A DNA stretch of 25,361 nucleotides from Marinilabiliaceae bacterium UBA5213 (lineage in GTDB: Bacteria > Bacteroidota > Bacteroidia > Bacteroidales > Marinilabiliaceae), in contig DHVH01000223.1 in assembly GCA_002412555.1 (NCBI GenBank), positions 1 through 25,361 of the forward strand. Direction: 5' to 3'. Below are positions 23,705 through 25,361 of the stretch, one piece after another. A program made the position numbers and the translations under genes. The stretch's first letter is position 1. Every line of letters begins with the position of its first letter. The notes beneath the pieces are model-generated. The model did not search any database and was not told the origin of the DNA. It was given only the letters and a program-made list of their open reading frames with translations.

Positions 23705-25345
23705 ATGGTGGGGAAGAGCAACAGAGCCATAATTATTAATATTGCATTTGCAATGATCGGGGTGATTTTCATCATCCGGCTATTCATGTTGCAGGTGATT
23801 GACCCCTCCTACAAGTACTATGCGGATAGCAACACCCAGCGTCTGCTCACACAATACCCATCCAGGGGTCTCATCTATGACCGATCAGGAAACCTTCTGG
23901 TATCCAATCAACCGGTTTATGACATAATGATTGTGCCCAGAGACGTGGTTGCCTTTGACACCCTTGCATTTAGCCAATCAACTGGACTTCCCAGGGAGGA
24001 AATTGTCAGAATGCTGCAGGAAGTCCGAACAAACATTAGAAGCAGAAAAATATCCAGCTTTAAACCATCCGTTTTCTATAAACAGCTACCCGCTGAGCAA
24101 TATGCCGTATTGCAAGAAAAAATGTATCAATTCAAAGGTTTTTTTGCCCAGCGAAGGATCGTCCGCAAGTACGAATACCCCAATGCGGCGCACGTTTTTG
24201 GTTATGTTGCTGAAGTCAATGAAAGCGCATTGGCCCGGGATCGCTACTATAGATTGGGCGATTACACAGGCATTAGCGGCATTGAAAACACCTATGAAAC
24301 CTTTCTTCGCGGCAAAAAAGGAGCGCGTTACATCATGGTAGATGTACATGGCAGGGAAAAAGGCCCCATGCGAGGAGGAAGGATAGACACCACAGCTGTT
24401 GCCGGAAAGGACATCACACTTACTCTGGACATTGACCTGCAAGCTTACGGCGAATTGCTGATGCAGAATAAGAGTGGCAGCGTAGTGGCCATTGAGCCCT
24501 CCACGGGTGAAATTCTGAGTATGATCTCCAGTCCGGGCTACGACCCGGCCTTACTGGTAGGGCGGGAACGCTCGCGCAATTTCCCGGTGCTGTCCAACGA
24601 CAGTCTGTTTCCTTTACTCAACAGGGCCATCATGTCGGGCTACCCCCCCGGGTCCACTTTTAAAGCAGTAATGGCACTGGTAGCCATGCAGGAAGGCGTA
24701 TTACAAACATCCACGATTTACGGCTGCAACAACGGATATCATGCCCGTGGCGTACATGTTAGGTGCCATCCCCATCCCCCTTCCCTTAATTTGGTTTATT
24801 CCATGGCCAATTCCTGTAATGCCTATTACTGTCATGTATTCAGAAATGTACTCGACAATCCTGCCCATGGTTCACCTCAAGCCGGTTTAGAAAAATGGAA
24901 AGAATACATGTTGAATTTCGGCTTTGGAAACAGACTGGGAAGCGACTTTTTCAACGAAAACAGAGGTTTTGTGCCTGGTCGTGAGTATTATGACCGCATT
25001 TATACCGGCAGATGGGGATCACTCACTGTATTATCATTGGCTATTGGACAGGGAGAGATTCTTACCACCCCCATTCAAATGGCCAACATGGCTGCTGCCA
25101 TAGCCAATCGAGGCTATTTTTATACGCCACATGTCATCAAAAACATAGAAAATGACACCATCCCCTCCCGCTTTAAGCAAAGGAGGGAAACGGGTATTGA
25201 CTCCATTCATTTTGAACCCGTCATTGAAGGCATGGAGCAGGCCATTTTGGCCAATAATCATATAACATCAAAAAACATTGTTTATTCCCTTCAGGTTGTC
25301 TCCCTAACCGATACCACCTGGAAAGAGGACACGCCTCCCACCTGA
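23705..25345 (+). CDS. mrdA: Penicillin-binding protein 2 (elongasome transpeptidase), C-terminus missing
   Basis: 546 residues. A membrane anchor (about 8-29) precedes the dimerisation domain with TQYPSRGLIYDRSGNLL, then the linker with VFGYVAEV and GISGIENTYE, and the transpeptidase domain with S317-T-F-K320 (GYPPGSTFKAV) and S370-C-N372 (ANSCNAYY). The frame stops at 25345 without the KTG motif that should follow IEGMEQA by about 25 residues, and without the last 60-80 residues usual for the family. At the expected place it reads LTDTT. This may be a sequencing error at a contig end, a frameshift, or a real broken copy. The gene follows mreD by 12 bases; rodA would normally come next but lies outside the window. 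Confidence 0.88.
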   Translation: MVGKSNRAIIINIAFAMIGVIFIIRLFMLQVIDPSYKYYADSNTQRLLTQYPSRGLIYDRSGNLLVSNQPVYDIMIVPRDVVAFDTLAFSQSTGLPREEIVRMLQEVRTNIRSRKISSFKPSVFYKQLPAEQYAVLQEKMYQFKGFFAQRRIVRKYEYPNAAHVFGYVAEVNESALARDRYYRLGDYTGISGIENTYETFLRGKKGARYIMVDVHGREKGPMRGGRIDTTAVAGKDITLTLDIDLQAYGELLMQNKSGSVVAIEPSTGEILSMISSPGYDPALLVGRERSRNFPVLSNDSLFPLLNRAIMSGYPPGSTFKAVMALVAMQEGVLQTSTIYGCNNGYHARGVHVRCHPHPPSLNLVYSMANSCNAYYCHVFRNVLDNPAHGSPQAGLEKWKEYMLNFGFGNRLGSDFFNENRGFVPGREYYDRIYTGRWGSLTVLSLAIGQGEILTTPIQMANMAAAIANRGYFYTPHVIKNIENDTIPSRFKQRRETGIDSIHFEPVIEGMEQAILANNHITSKNIVYSLQVVSLTDTTWKEDTPPT

Positions 25346-25361
25346 TATTTTTCTATTATTT

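Noticed and set aside
1..25361. CRISPR arrays, transposases, tRNA and rRNA genes
   Set aside because: I saw no regularly spaced direct repeats, transposase motifs, or tRNA cloverleaf or rRNA stretches.

Overview
The window looks like a chromosomal segment of a Bacteroidota bacterium, probably from the Bacteroidales/Marinilabiliales side; I cannot place it lower. The evidence is a gldA-type gliding ABC ATPase, the long three-domain IspG, a secreted protein with a type IX-like C-terminal domain, the parA-parB-DUF5683-lytic transglycosylase order, the purH-mreBCD-PBP2 order, and several promoters of the Bacteroidota form TTG-N18/19-TAnnTTTG. Most genes are housekeeping genes for the cell envelope and chromosome. 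I saw no tRNA, rRNA, CRISPR array, insertion sequence or phage gene.

Layout. Positions 1-3147 hold a membrane module: a partial membrane protein and a SpoIIM-like protein on the minus strand, a divergent RDD-family protein, and a YugP-like zinc metallopeptidase. Positions 3238-7392 are a minus-strand run read as parA, parB, a DUF5683 protein and an MltD-like lytic transglycosylase with LysM domains. Next come a secreted protein with its own terminator (7563-8403), ispG (8551-10479), gldA (10548-11456, plus) and pdxH (11488-12129, minus). An acetyl-CoA hydrolase/CoA-transferase gene (12539-13843) converges on a DUF4097 gene (13894-14916), and the two share a strong bidirectional terminator. 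mpl (14968-16332) and comF (16486-17208) are divergent.

Positions about 17209-19650 are visibly AT-richer. They hold an unassigned multi-pass membrane protein, possibly a GT-C-type glycosyltransferase, converging on an orphan SAM methyltransferase. This is the one stretch that looks accessory. From 19680 to the right edge runs purH-mreB-mreC-mreD-mrdA, the cell-elongation cluster, behind a near-consensus promoter.

How the genes fit together. ParAB (origin segregation), MreBCD with PBP2 (elongation), Mpl (peptidoglycan recycling) and the lytic transglycosylase (wall cleavage) make this largely a wall-growth and chromosome-partition neighbourhood. No clearly new multigene system is present. 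The points most worth a second look are the PBP2 reading frame that ends without its KTG motif at the window edge, a palindrome placing two opposed -7 boxes back to back between the SpoIIM and RDD genes, a stable GNRA-loop hairpin between mreB and mreC, the AT-rich two-gene island, and a parS-like palindrome.
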